Source: JACZYA01 sp965247455
Lineage (GTDB): Bacteria > Acidobacteriota > Terriglobia > Acidiferrales > 2-02-FULL-67-57
DNA length: 33,261 bases
NCBI GenBank assembly: GCA_965247455.1
Contig: CBDFHE010000001.1
Coordinates: 1 to 33,261 of the forward strand
Reading direction: 5' to 3'
The notes under the pieces are model-generated. The model searched no databases. It saw nothing but the letters and a program-made list of their open reading frames with translations, and had not been told where the DNA came from. Position 1 is the first letter of the stretch, and every line of letters starts with the position of its first letter. A program made the position numbers and the translations under genes. Shown here one piece after another: positions 7,281 through 15,895 of this stretch.

Positions 7281-8952
7281 CCGGGATTTCCGTTTTGCCT
7301 GCCCCTGATGGCACGTTTATACACCCGATCGCCGCCGATCGCACAAAAACTTCGATCGTCGCACAATCGCTCAGCTTCAAAGGCCTTCATCTGAGCCCGC
7401 GCCGACGTGCGACCGACTGGAACCCCTGCTTTTCGGGCATTTCTCAGACACCGCTCCACACGTGTGCCCCGTGTCATCGCCGGGCGGGCTTCGTTGCACT
7501 TCAGGCCGCGCGTCAGCCTGCCGGCACGGGTAGCGCCCAGATCCTCCGCAGCATGTCGCCGAACAGCCGCCGCGTGAGATGCCCTTCCGCCAGCAGAAGC
7601 CAGTAGTACCGCGCATGCTTCACCAGCCGGCCCCCAGTTTTCACCAGTCGCTGCTGGAGACTCGTGAGCGACCAGCGCTTGACCCGCAGCGGAAGGACCA
7701 GTCTGCGCCACAAGTTGCCCAGATTGTAGGCCAGGACGCTCAGTTGCAGGCGCACCTCGTTCGCCCGGAAACGATGGCACGACAGCCGCGTCCAGTGGGT
7801 GGCCTGCTTGCCTTCCTTGATCCATTGCTCCGCCGTACCGCGCTTGTTGTAAAACCGCACGACCGAGCGGCTCGGGAGGGCCATGTTGGTCACGATGAAG
7901 CCGACGCGAGGGAACAGCTCACCTTGGTGGTGCTCTCCACCTTGGCGACGATCCGTCTGGGCGTGGTCCAGCTCTTGGCCTGATAGCGGAAACTCTGGTA
8001 GCGCACCAAGGGCTTGCAGCTCGGCCGTCCCGGCGGACGAAAGAGGATGTCTTCGATTTCCAGCTCCAAGCTCTTGTTCGCCGGCATGCGAATGGCATAG
8101 TCCACGTCGCGCTGCTCGAGCGCGTCGTAGATCTCGGGCTTCGCGAACGCGGCGTCTGCGCGGAACGCTACGCGCTTGCCCTCCACCTGCTGCCGGTCAA
8201 TCTCCGGTACGAGCAGGTCGTCCCAGTCGTCGGCGCTATGCACGTTGCCTGGCCGCAGCGTGGCGGCGAGGCAGTCCCCATGCTCGGTGAACAGAAACAG
8301 CGGGTGGTAGCAGACGGACTCGAAGTGCCCGTTATAGGCGCTCCCTTCCTGCGCCCCATGCACCGGGCTCTCGCTCGAATCCATGTCGAGCACGATCCGG
8401 TCGGCGCGCGTCGCCATCTCGGCCTGTGCAAGCACCTCCCGGTTCACGGCCCTCAACCCGACGAGATTCTCCTCGTGGGTCAGCAGCTCTGTCTCGAACC
8501 AATGCAGCGTCGATGTCAGCGCCGCACCCCGGTCCCAGCGCTTTGGCGACCCGATGAGACGAAATGTTGGGTCTGCCGACACGCGCCCCGCGTCGTTGAG
8601 ATCTTCGTAGCCCGCGAGGCGACTGTAGACCGACTGCCGCAGGAGATCCACCACGCTGAACTGGGTGTTCATCCCCTGTCGGGAATCGCTCAGGTGCTCG
8701 GCAATGAGTGTCTCCAGCCCCAGACGTTCATCCAACTCGCGCACCAGAATGAGGCCAGCGTCAGAAGTGACGCGCGATCCCTGGAACGCGACTTTCAAGA
8801 AGCCGTTGAACGCGAACTGGAATGGCTCGTGTTGTAATTCACCCACCGGGTGTCACCCTCCGTAGTGTGGTTCCTTACGTCGGAGCCCCAAAACTCAAGG
8901 CGCAGCGACTGGTCCTGGCGATACGGTACCACAGCCAAATCGGAAATCCGGG
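7281..8952 (-). mobile_element. IS1380-family element, left copy (decayed)
   Basis: 1672 bp. Terminal inverted repeats are CCGGGATTTCCG at the left end and, read inward from the right end, CCCGGATTTCCG (one mismatch). The sequence is nearly identical to the element at 27573-29242, with the same orientation. Differences seen are an extra CT near 7932 (GCTCTCCACC against GCTCCACC) and one substitution near 8702. The left flank is TTTAA and the right flank TCAAG, so there is no target duplication. One side is DNA upstream of the SoxB-like gene, and the other is the interior of a MacB-like permease. The element therefore marks a recombination or deletion junction rather than a simple insertion. 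Confidence 0.9.
7513..8846 (-). pseudogene. IS1380-family transposase, frameshifted
   Basis: The first part (8846 down to about 7935) encodes the N-terminal two thirds of the transposase, including LDMDSSESPVHG with the first catalytic aspartate and the RADAAFAKPE segment. A 2-nt duplication (CTCT, 7932-7937) then shifts the frame, producing VESTTKVSCSL instead of VEHHQGELFPR. The remaining C-terminal third, with the YNKRGTAEQWIKEGK block that carries the catalytic glutamate, stays open in the other frame to 7513. The product would lack the last catalytic residue, so this copy depends on the intact one at 27805-29136 for movement. Confidence 0.9.
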
Positions 8953-9529
8953 TCAAGAAGGGTGTTCCCTTGACCCAGAGGCTCTTGCCGAGCGGGTCCA
9001 CCTGGGGGAAGAGCCGTTCGGTCACATCGGTGCCGACGAAGGCCACCAGGGCGCGGCGCTCGTATTCGCCTGGGTTAATGTAGCGGCCCCGCGCTACTTT
9101 TTCCGGAGAGATGTCGATCATGTTGGCGGTCACGCCGCCTAGCCGCACGTCCTACAAGCTCTCGTTGCCGGCCCGAACCTCGCCACGGTGGAACTCCCGT
9201 GCCCCCACCTCTTCGGCCAGGGTGAGGTTGTCGCGCAGGTAGAGGTAGTCCTCGATGGTCATGGGCTTGGTGCGGCGGCGGGCCTCGATGAAGGATTTGA
9301 GGCTCATGTGGATGGCGTAGCGCTGCACGTAGAAGACGTTGGTGCCCAGGTTGGCGATGCGCTCGGCGAAATAGGTGTTCATCCCCTCCACCAGCGAGAT
9401 CACGGCAATCAAGGTGGTGACGGAAATGCTGACGCCCAGCAGGGTGAGGAAGGAGCGCAGCTTGTGCGCTCGCAGACTCTGGAACGCAATCACCACCGGC
9501 TCGCGAAAGAAAAAGCGGCGTTTGCTCAA
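8953..9529 (-). pseudogene. MacB-like ABC transporter permease, nonsense-mutated and truncated by IS
   Basis: The N-terminal part of a MacB/FtsX-type permease. From TTG 9529 it reads FREPVVIAFQSLRAHKLRSF and LTLLGVSISVTTLIAVISLV (first membrane helix), then a periplasmic domain. An in-frame TAG at 9152-9154 (NESL-stop-DVRLGGVTANM) interrupts what is normally N-x-S-L-x-D-V-x-L-x-G-V-T-x-N. The same frame continues through YERRALVAFVGTDVTERLFP and VDPLGKSLWVKGTPFL until the IS1380 end at 8952. The C-terminal half with the last three helices is not found anywhere in the window. Two independent lesions show the gene is dead. It lies 68 nt after its ATPase gene. Confidence 0.85.
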
Positions 9530-9597
9530 GGCGCAGTCTCCTCTCTTAGTTAGAACGAAGAAGGAGGCCCAAGTGTTTCCTCTTTCTACGCCTCGGA

Positions 9598-10299
9598 TTA
9601 GCGGAAGTGCTGGTCGGATTCGATTTGGCCGTCGCGGAAGTGGATGATGCGGTTGGCGTGGGCGGCGATGTCCCGCTCGTGGGTGACCAGCACGATGGTG
9701 TGGCCTTGGTCCATCAGCCGGTCGAACAGGGCCATGATTTCCGTCGAGGTCTGGGTGTCGAGGTTGCCGGTGGGCTCGTCTGCCAGGATGAGGGAAGGGT
9801 TGTTGACCAGGGCGCGGGCGATGGCCACCCGCTGACGTTCGCCGCCGGAGAGCTCGTTGGGCCGGTGGTGGGTGCGGTCGGCCATGTCCACCGCGCCCAG
9901 GGTTTCGGCGGCGCGCTGGCGGCGCTCGGCGGGGGGCGTGCCGTTGTAGATGAGCGGCAGCTCGACGTTGTGCAGGGCGGTGGCGCGCGGTAGCAGGTTG
10001 AAGGTTTGGAAGACGAACCCGATTTCCTTGTTACGGATGTAGGCGAGCTGGTCATCGTCCAGCTCGCTCACCAGTTGCTGGTTCAGCCAGTAGCGGCCGG
10101 AGCTGGGGCTATCGAGGCAGCCGATGAGGTTCATCAAGGTGGACTTGCCGGAGCCGGAGGGGCCCATGATGGCCACGTATTGATTGCGGGGGATTTCCAG
10201 CGTCACACCCCGCAGCGCCTGCACCGCCGCTACCTCTCCCATCTCATAGGTTTTGTGAAGTTTCTCGGTCTTGATCAGGATGTGGTTGCCCGGGGTCAT
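9598..10299 (-). CDS. ABC transporter ATP-binding protein (MacB/LolD type)
   Basis: The cytosolic ATPase partner of a MacB-like exporter. It is 233 residues long with Walker A GPSGSGKST (about 46-54), Q-loop VFQTFNLLP (about 95), signature LSGGERQRVAIARAL (about 143-157), Walker B LILADEPTGNLD (about 163-175) and the H-loop histidine in LVTHERDIAAH (about 200). The N-L-D-(T/S) D-loop and N-L-L-P are typical of the lipoprotein/macrolide export subfamily. All ATPase motifs are intact although its permease partner downstream is broken, so the protein is either orphaned or uses another permease. ATG start, 14 nt after the adaptor gene. Confidence 0.88.
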   Translation of the reverse strand: MTPGNHILIKTEKLHKTYEMGEVAAVQALRGVTLEIPRNQYVAIMGPSGSGKSTLMNLIGCLDSPSSGRYWLNQQLVSELDDDQLAYIRNKEIGFVFQTFNLLPRATALHNVELPLIYNGTPPAERRQRAAETLGAVDMADRTHHRPNELSGGERQRVAIARALVNNPSLILADEPTGNLDTQTSTEIMALFDRLMDQGHTIVLVTHERDIAAHANRIIHFRDGQIESDQHFR

Positions 10300-10313
10300 G
10301 ACCGGCGCTGCTG

Positions 10314-11714
10314 CTAGTCTTCCTCTTTTTCTTCTTCGTCTTTTTTGACGCGCACGCGGGCCAAATGTTTCAGTTCGCGCAGGACTTTGTAGCTGCCGGT
10401 GACGATGCGGTCGTTTTCCTTGAGGCCGTCGAGAATTTCAATGTCGGTCACGCCGGTGATGCCGGTTTTGACCTGGCGGAAGTGGGCTTGGTTGTCTTGA
10501 ATCACGAAGACGCCTTGCAATTCGTCATCCTTGCTCTTCCGACCCGAAGTCGCGGCGGTAGGGCTGGCGGCCTGGGCCGTGCCCTCGCCCCGGGCGCGGC
10601 GTTCGGCTTTTTCAATGTCTGACTTCCGCCGGATGGTCAGGGCCTGGATGGGAATGCTGAGGGAGTTTTCGCGGGTGGCGGTGGTGACGCGGGCGGTGGT
10701 GGAAAGCCCCGGGCGGACGCTGGCGGGCGGGTCGTCGAGTGTCACCACCACTTTGAAGTCTTTGGCTTCCTGGGTGCCGGTCTGGAGTTGGGCGGTGCTC
10801 TGCCCGGTGGAGCGGACGATGGCGGTGGTGCCGATTTCGGTGATGCGGCCGTGGAAGGTGCGGTCGGGGAAGGCGTCGATGGTGACTTCAGCCGGCTGCC
10901 CGAGCTGCACGTTGACGATGTCGGTCTCGTCCACCTTGACCTCGGCGGTCACCTCCGCCATGTCGGCCACCGTCATCAGGAAGCTGCCGGGGGAGTTCTG
11001 GATGCCGGGGACCATCTGCTCGCCCACGTGCACGGGAAGGTTGGTGATGACGCCGTCAATGGGGGAGGTGTAGATGGTCTTGCGCAGCACGTCGGAGGCG
11101 CGCGTGAGCGTAGCCCGCACCTGGCGGAGGTTGGAGCGCGAGCGGTTGAACTCCGCCTGGGACTGCGAGATTCGTGCCTGGGCCAGCTCTACCGCCGCCG
11201 TGGCGCTTTCGAACTCGGCCTTGCTGGTGTCGAACTGCTGCTGGGAGATCAGCTTCTCTTGGAACAGGTTCTGCGCGCGCTCCCAATTCAACCGGGAGCG
11301 CTGGAAATCGGCGCGGCTGCGTCGCAGCTCGGCCTGGGCGGTCTTGGTGCTGGCTTTGGCGGCCTCCACCGCCGCTTCCGAGGAGCGCACCAGCGCCCGC
11401 TGGGCCTCCACCTCGGCGCCGGGCTGGACAGACTCCTGCCGCAGCAGCACCTGACCCCTCTTCACCCGCTGGCCTTCTTGGACGCGGATATCGATGATTT
11501 TGCCGAAGCCTTGCGAGTTGATGTTGACGTAGTGGCGGGGGCGAATCTCGCCCGAGGCGGTGACGATGGATTCCAGGTCCTGCCGCTGCACCTCTTCGGC
11601 TTGGACCGCCACAATGCCGGCCTGTCGGCGCTTCCAGACCACCGACACCACCACCAGTAGCACCAGCCCAGCCGCTACGCCGAGCGCGATTTTCCGAGAG
11701 CGTTTCAAGGCCAT
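10314..11714 (-). CDS. HlyD/MacA-family periplasmic adaptor protein
   Basis: A membrane-fusion protein that links an inner-membrane exporter to an outer-membrane channel. It has 466 residues. An N-terminal membrane anchor spans about residues 9-27 (IALGVAAGLVLLVVVSVVW). A barrel/lipoyl half follows (ASGEIRPRHYVNINSQ and VQEGQRVKRGQVLLR). Residues 85-205 form a long Ala/Gln/Arg-rich coiled-coil hairpin. The second lipoyl half is TIYTSPIDGVITNLPVHVGE, followed by a beta-barrel domain (PAEVTIDAFPDRTFHGRITE) and a membrane-proximal domain. Unusual are a low-complexity insertion (about 370-395) and an acidic/basic tail KKDEEEKEED. It is the first gene of the MacAB-like operon: its ATPase is intact but the permease is a pseudogene. 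Confidence 0.88.
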   Translation of the reverse strand: MALKRSRKIALGVAAGLVLLVVVSVVWKRRQAGIVAVQAEEVQRQDLESIVTASGEIRPRHYVNINSQGFGKIIDIRVQEGQRVKRGQVLLRQESVQPGAEVEAQRALVRSSEAAVEAAKASTKTAQAELRRSRADFQRSRLNWERAQNLFQEKLISQQQFDTSKAEFESATAAVELAQARISQSQAEFNRSRSNLRQVRATLTRASDVLRKTIYTSPIDGVITNLPVHVGEQMVPGIQNSPGSFLMTVADMAEVTAEVKVDETDIVNVQLGQPAEVTIDAFPDRTFHGRITEIGTTAIVRSTGQSTAQLQTGTQEAKDFKVVVTLDDPPASVRPGLSTTARVTTATRENSLSIPIQALTIRRKSDIEKAERRARGEGTAQAASPTAATSGRKSKDDELQGVFVIQDNQAHFRQVKTGITGVTDIEILDGLKENDRIVTGSYKVLRELKHLARVRVKKDEEEKEED

Positions 11715-11828
11715 GATCAGATTTTCCTACCCCTCCTGAGCGAAACGGGCTGCTGTTAAGGAATACGAACTAAGCCCCGAAAAAGTTTGGGGGAAAACCA
11801 GGGCCTCCTCGCTCCGACCTAGCAGTCC

Positions 11829-11834
11829 ATTATA
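11829..11834 (-). promoter_or_regulatory. Candidate -10 element upstream of the adaptor operon
   Basis: The minus strand carries a perfect TATAAT at 11829-11834, about 115 nt upstream of the adaptor start at 11714. A TTGAAA (11847-11852) lies only 12 nt further upstream, too close for a standard spacer, so the -35 is unclear. Confidence 0.35.
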
Positions 11835-11928
11835 ACGCCAGAAGCCTTTCAAGGCACGCCCCCCAAGCCGGCGGTAGTGTCCTAATTTGAGCGATTCCGA
11901 ACTCGGCCCAAATCACACCGAGCCCTGC

Positions 11929-12075
11929 GGCCTGTCCTGAGCAAAGCCGAAGGGCCCCCGCCTGCCTACCGCAGGCAGGGTAGGCAGGCACCTGCCGCCG
12001 GGCGGAAAGACAACACAAGCGCACCGTGGCAGGTGCCCTTCGACTCTGCTTCCCTCGGCTACGCTCGGGACAGGC
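11929..12075. repeat. Compound nested inverted-repeat element
   Basis: Outer arms: 11929-11955 (GGCCTGTCCTGAGCAAAG then CCGAAGGGC) and 12035-12075, which is its near reverse complement carrying a 15-nt insertion (TCCCTCGGCTACGCT). Inner arms: GGCACCTGCC at 11987-11996 and its exact complement GGCAGGTGCC at 12028-12037. A third hairpin sits between (11961-11979, CCTGCCT-loop-AGGCAGG), related to the one at 1828-1848. The outer arm resembles a CCTGTCCTGAGC...GAAGGGC repeat that I know as widespread in environmental genomes. The nesting suggests stacked insertion of small palindromic repeats. Confidence 0.65.
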
Positions 12076-12160
12076 CACGGGGCTCGGCGTGAGCTTCCCA
12101 TTTCCAAATTGACCAACTTACCCAAAGCCAGCTGCCGGGTTGCTCCCTGTGCCCGGTACG

Positions 12161-12224
12161 CGGGCCTCCCGGTGTGCCTCCGGTAGGCAGGCCTGGCTTT
12201 TGAAGGCGGGCAACGGGAGGCCCG
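12161..12224. repeat. Inverted repeat with REP-like loop, possible terminator-like structure
   Basis: Arms CGGGCCTCCCG (12161-12171) and CGGGAGGCCCG (12214-12224) are exact complements. The loop carries a short REP relative, TGCCT-CCGGT-AGGCA (12175-12189). The right arm is followed by ATTTCTTTAT, so a plus-strand terminator is possible, but no plus-strand gene lies just upstream. Confidence 0.5.
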
Positions 12225-12348
12225 ATTTCTTTATCTAACCAAAGTATAAGTGAGCAAAGCCACAGACAAAGGCTGTACCCATGGGGCCTAAATGGCTTGA
12301 CCCCGTGCAGGCAGGGGGACTAGAATGGCCCTGATAGGGAGGGGGAAT

Positions 12349-14034
12349 ATGCGCTGCTCTCAACTTTTACGCTTTTTCCTCGCTTGTGCGTTGGCCGTGG
12401 TGCTAGCGCCCGGCGTGGGTGCCCAAGAAAAGAAATCCCAGGACCAACAGGAACAGAAACCGCTCAGCGAAGGTTTGCCCAAGCGCGAGTTGAGCAAAAA
12501 GCAACGCGAGCGGCGCGAGCAGCGGCTGCGGAAGGAGCTGGAACGGCATTACAAGAAGTGGCTGCAAGAGGACGTGGCTTACATAATTATGGGCGAGGAG
12601 AAGGACGCCTTCAAGCACCTGAACACCGAGGAAGAACGGGAACAGTTCGTCGAGCAGTTCTGGCTGCGGCGCGACCCCACCCCCGACACCATCGAGAACG
12701 AGTACCGGGAAGAGCACTACCGCCGCATCGCCTATGCCAACGAGCGCTTCGCCAGCGGCATTCCGGGCTGGAAGGCCGACCGCGGCCGCATCTACATCAT
12801 GCACGGCGAGCCCGCCGAGATTGAATCCCATCCTTCCGGGGGCATGTACGAGCGCCTGCCGGAAGAAGGCGGCGGCAGCACCTCGACCTATCCCTTCGAG
12901 CGCTGGCGCTATCGCTACCTGGAAGGGGTGGGAACCAACGTCATCTTGGAATTTGTGGACACTACCGGCAGCGGCGAGTATCGCCTGACCATGGACCCAT
13001 CGGAAAAAGACGCCCTTACCATGATTCCCGGCGCCGGGCTCAGCCTAATGGAGCAGATGGGGATAGCGAGCAAGGTGGATCGCTTCACCCGCACTGATGG
13101 CACGCGCATGCCCATGACTATGGGGGGCCAGCCGGCGCGCATGCAGCAGTTCGAGCGCCTGGCCTTGTTCGCGGCGGTGCAGAAGCCGCCGCCGGTGAAG
13201 TTCAAGGACCTGGAGGCGCTGGTCAACACGCGGGTCAGTTTCAACCTGCTGCCCTTTGAGATGCGCGCGGACTTTGTGCGCATCACCGATGAGACCATCC
13301 TGGTTCCCGTCACCATCGCGGTCAAGAAGAAGGACATGACCTTCGAGATGCGGGAAGGGTTGCAGCACGCGGTGGTCAATGTCTTCGGGCGCATCACCAC
13401 CATGACCGGACGGATTGTGCAGACCTTTGAGGACGTGATTCAATTGGACGTCCCCCCGGCCCTGTTTGAGCAGGGGTTGAACCGCCCCTCGGTGTACCAG
13501 AAGGCGGTGCCGTTGCGCCCCGGCCTCTACAAGCTCAACCTGGTGCTGAAAGACCTGAACAGCGGCAACGTCGGCACGATGGAGAAACGCCTGGCGGTGC
13601 CGCGCTTCGACGAGGCGGAGCTGGCCCACAGCAGCTTGATTCTGGCCGACCTGATTGAGCGTGTGCCCACCCGCAACGTGGGCACGGGACAGTTCGTAAT
13701 CGGCGAGACCAAGGTGCGCCCGGCGGTGGACGAGAAGTTCACGCCCGACGCGCGCATGGGAATCTACCTGCAGGTCTACAACCTGGGCATCGATGAAGCT
13801 ACGCACCGGCCCAATACCGTGATTGACTATGAGATCGTCCGGGGCGATGAAACCATCTTCCAATACAGCGAGAAGACCAGCGACCTGGAACGGGCCGGCC
13901 AGCAGATCACCTTGGAAAAGATTCTGCCGCTGGGCAGCTTCGGACCCGGTGAGTACAAGTTGAGCATCCGTATCACCGACAACGTGCGCCAGCAGACGGT
14001 CTCTCCCTCCACCCGTTTCCGCATTCTTCAATAG
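12349..14034 (+). CDS. GWxTD-domain secreted protein
   Basis: A 561-residue exported protein of the GWxTD family, which is typical of Acidobacteriota and of unknown biochemical function. A signal peptide (residues 1-26, MRCSQLLRFFLACALAVVLA, cut after GVGA) precedes a charged linker rich in Lys, Glu and Arg (about 27-75). The GWxTD domain follows: WLQEDVAYIIMGEEKDAFK, EEREQFVEQFWLRRDPTPDT, EYREEHYRRIAYANERFASG, then IPGWKADRGRIYIMHGEP. The name motif reads GWKAD, with alanine for the usual threonine. The C-terminal 300 residues are strand-rich and end with LSIRITDNVRQQTVSPSTRF. ATG 12349 is preferred (GGGAGGGGG 3-6 nt upstream, standard signal peptide); an in-frame ATG at 12325 would add eight residues. 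The next gene begins 9 nt after its stop. Confidence 0.82.
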   Translation: MRCSQLLRFFLACALAVVLAPGVGAQEKKSQDQQEQKPLSEGLPKRELSKKQRERREQRLRKELERHYKKWLQEDVAYIIMGEEKDAFKHLNTEEEREQFVEQFWLRRDPTPDTIENEYREEHYRRIAYANERFASGIPGWKADRGRIYIMHGEPAEIESHPSGGMYERLPEEGGGSTSTYPFERWRYRYLEGVGTNVILEFVDTTGSGEYRLTMDPSEKDALTMIPGAGLSLMEQMGIASKVDRFTRTDGTRMPMTMGGQPARMQQFERLALFAAVQKPPPVKFKDLEALVNTRVSFNLLPFEMRADFVRITDETILVPVTIAVKKKDMTFEMREGLQHAVVNVFGRITTMTGRIVQTFEDVIQLDVPPALFEQGLNRPSVYQKAVPLRPGLYKLNLVLKDLNSGNVGTMEKRLAVPRFDEAELAHSSLILADLIERVPTRNVGTGQFVIGETKVRPAVDEKFTPDARMGIYLQVYNLGIDEATHRPNTVIDYEIVRGDETIFQYSEKTSDLERAGQQITLEKILPLGSFGPGEYKLSIRITDNVRQQTVSPSTRFRILQ

Positions 14035-14043
14035 GGGGTCTTG

Positions 14044-15810
14044 ATGCGCGGGGGTTCTCTCCGGTCTATCCTCTTTTTCTTACCACTGGGAATTCTGTTG
14101 TTGGGTGCGCCGGTCGAATTGCTGGCGGCGGCCAAGAATGACAGCCGGCTGAGCGGGCAGATAAGCAACGATAGCGGCGCTCCGCTGGCGGGCGCGCGGG
14201 TTTGGGTGGTATCGCGGAGCAACGCACGCACGCGTGTGCGGCAGTTCACGACCGACCGCAACGGCCGCTTTGAGGCCCGGGCTCTTCCGGCCGGTCGGTA
14301 TGCCGTGCGCGTCAGCTTGGAATCCTTTGAGCCGCACGTGGAGAATGAAGTCCGTCTGCGCGCCGGAGAGCAACGTCGGCTTACTGTCCGGCTGCGGCCG
14401 GAATCCGAGCGGGGGCCGGAGGCCCGCCGCCGCGGCCAAAAAGAGCGCGCGCACGAGGATTGGCTCTGGGTGCTGCGGGCGCGTGCTTCGCTCCGTTCCG
14501 TGCTGCACTTTGGACCGGCTCCGAAGCGCTCCCCGGAAGGGGGCGTCGGACCGGGGCGGCACGGCAGAGTGGAGGTTGTTTCTACTGCTGGCCCCAGCGA
14601 CCGCTTCTTGGGAGGGTCTTTGCAGGCGCGGATAGCCTACCAGGTTCCCCTGGGGCAGCCCGGACGATTGGTGGTGGTCGCCGGCGCCGCCGGCCAGGAC
14701 GCGCCCGGAGTGGTGCTGGAAACCCGCTGGCAGCCGCAGGACCGGTTGAGCGGGCCGGAGTTTTTCTTGGGCGTGCGGGAGCATTTTCTGCCGGCGGATT
14801 ATCCCGCCGCCGGCAGCCAGTCCGCACGGGGAGTGCGGGTTTTCCGCGTTGGGCTCATCCAGCGAGTTGTGCTTCCCGCTGGCGTCGGAATGGACTACGG
14901 CGTGGACTACGTGGCCGCGCGGATCGGCAGCACGGCTAGAGCAGTGCGTCCCGCTGTCCGCTTGCGCCGGGCTCTGAACCAGTCCACCGTTTTGCACTAT
15001 GCGTTTTCCAGCGCCCCTGCTGTACCGGCACCGGGCGCGGGCGACCCGGCCGCCGGTACTGGGGTGCTGGTCCGTGCCCTGGCTGAATCGCATTCCCTGC
15101 CTGGGCTGAGTCGTCGCGGGGGCGTGTTGCGGTTGGAGAGGCGTGCTCACCAGGAAGCGGGCGTGGAGCATCGCTTCGCCTCCGGCGGGCGTTTCCAGGT
15201 GGCGGTCTTCCACGACCGGGTGCGGGACGCCGCCCTGGCTGGCGAGGGGAGCGTGGAGGGGCTCGACCCGGACGAGTTCTTGTTCAATCGGGCTGGTTCG
15301 GGGTTTTTCTACGATGGCGGCACCTACGCCACCACCGGCCTGCGCGTGGCCTATCTGTTCCGCTGGTTTGACCGCGTGGATAGCCTGGTCAGCTACGTCC
15401 GGGGTGGTGGGCTGGCCCTCGCCGGGGCCGAAGCGGAACCCGACCAGCCGCTTCCGCTGCAAGACAGGTTGGAAACGCAGCGCGCTCATGCCGTCACCGC
15501 TCGCCTCTCAGCCCAGCTCCCGGGTTCCAACACCCAGGTGCGCGTGGGCTATGGCTGGGTCTCGGCCCCCTTGCTGACCCTGCTGGATGAGGCCGCCGAA
15601 GGCGACACTCGGGCTCATCCCTATCTCAATCTGCGCGTGCAACAGCCGCTTCCTTCGTTCTTCCTTATCCCCCGGGGGTTGGCTGTTCTGGCAGATGTTC
15701 GTAATCTCTTCGCTCAAGGCTCCGCGGAGGTCACGCTCCCGGAAGGCAGGTCCGTCCGACTGATTCCCCTCCACCGCAGCTTCCGGGGCGGTGTGGTCTA
15801 TCAGTTTTGA
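14044..15810 (+). CDS. Outer-membrane protein with N-terminal carboxypeptidase-regulatory-like domain
   Basis: A 588-residue exported protein. A signal peptide spans about residues 1-29 (SILFFLPLGILLLGAPVELL). Residues about 35-120 form a carboxypeptidase-regulatory-like beta-sandwich: LSGQISNDSGAPLAGARVWV, TTDRNGRFEARALPAGRYAV and VRLRAGEQRRLTVRLRP. The remainder alternates short amphipathic strands and turns and ends in a strand with C-terminal Phe (SFRGGVVYQF), as expected for an outer-membrane barrel inserted by the BAM complex. It resembles a shortened Oar-like or TonB-dependent receptor without a visible plug domain or TonB box. ATG 14044 follows AGGGGG at 5 nt. It is probably co-transcribed with the GWxTD gene, so the two may work together in the envelope (inference). 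Confidence 0.65.
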   Translation: MRGGSLRSILFFLPLGILLLGAPVELLAAAKNDSRLSGQISNDSGAPLAGARVWVVSRSNARTRVRQFTTDRNGRFEARALPAGRYAVRVSLESFEPHVENEVRLRAGEQRRLTVRLRPESERGPEARRRGQKERAHEDWLWVLRARASLRSVLHFGPAPKRSPEGGVGPGRHGRVEVVSTAGPSDRFLGGSLQARIAYQVPLGQPGRLVVVAGAAGQDAPGVVLETRWQPQDRLSGPEFFLGVREHFLPADYPAAGSQSARGVRVFRVGLIQRVVLPAGVGMDYGVDYVAARIGSTARAVRPAVRLRRALNQSTVLHYAFSSAPAVPAPGAGDPAAGTGVLVRALAESHSLPGLSRRGGVLRLERRAHQEAGVEHRFASGGRFQVAVFHDRVRDAALAGEGSVEGLDPDEFLFNRAGSGFFYDGGTYATTGLRVAYLFRWFDRVDSLVSYVRGGGLALAGAEAEPDQPLPLQDRLETQRAHAVTARLSAQLPGSNTQVRVGYGWVSAPLLTLLDEAAEGDTRAHPYLNLRVQQPLPSFFLIPRGLAVLADVRNLFAQGSAEVTLPEGRSVRLIPLHRSFRGGVVYQF

Positions 15811-15840
15811 CGGGCAAAACCACCGATACAGAAATCCATA

Positions 15841-15868
15841 TTTAATTCTTCCGTTTTTGGTATAGAAT
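15841..15868 (+). promoter_or_regulatory. Candidate promoter cut off from the sensor-kinase gene
   Basis: An AT-rich patch with TTTAAT (15841-15846) and TAGAAT (15863-15868), spacer 16, in otherwise GC-rich DNA. Without the IS630 insertion it would lie about 85 nt upstream of the sensor-kinase ATG. The -35 is weak, so this is tentative. Confidence 0.3.
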
Positions 15869-15895
15869 CTAGCTGTCTGTAGGGTAGGGTTCATC

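Larger units (their letters stand above)
11715..12348. other. Long non-coding stretch between divergent operons
   Basis: About 630 nt between the adaptor gene (minus) and the GWxTD gene (plus). It contains a TATAAT candidate at 11829-11834, the compound inverted repeat at 11929-12075 and a second inverted repeat at 12161-12224. ORFs here are short and follow the repeats. No tRNA or conserved RNA structure was recognised. Confidence 0.55.

Noticed and set aside
14080..15489. Minus-strand ORF of 469 codons opposite the barrel gene
   Set aside because: Low-complexity composition with no signal or motif. The plus strand has a signal peptide and a CarboxypepD-like domain.
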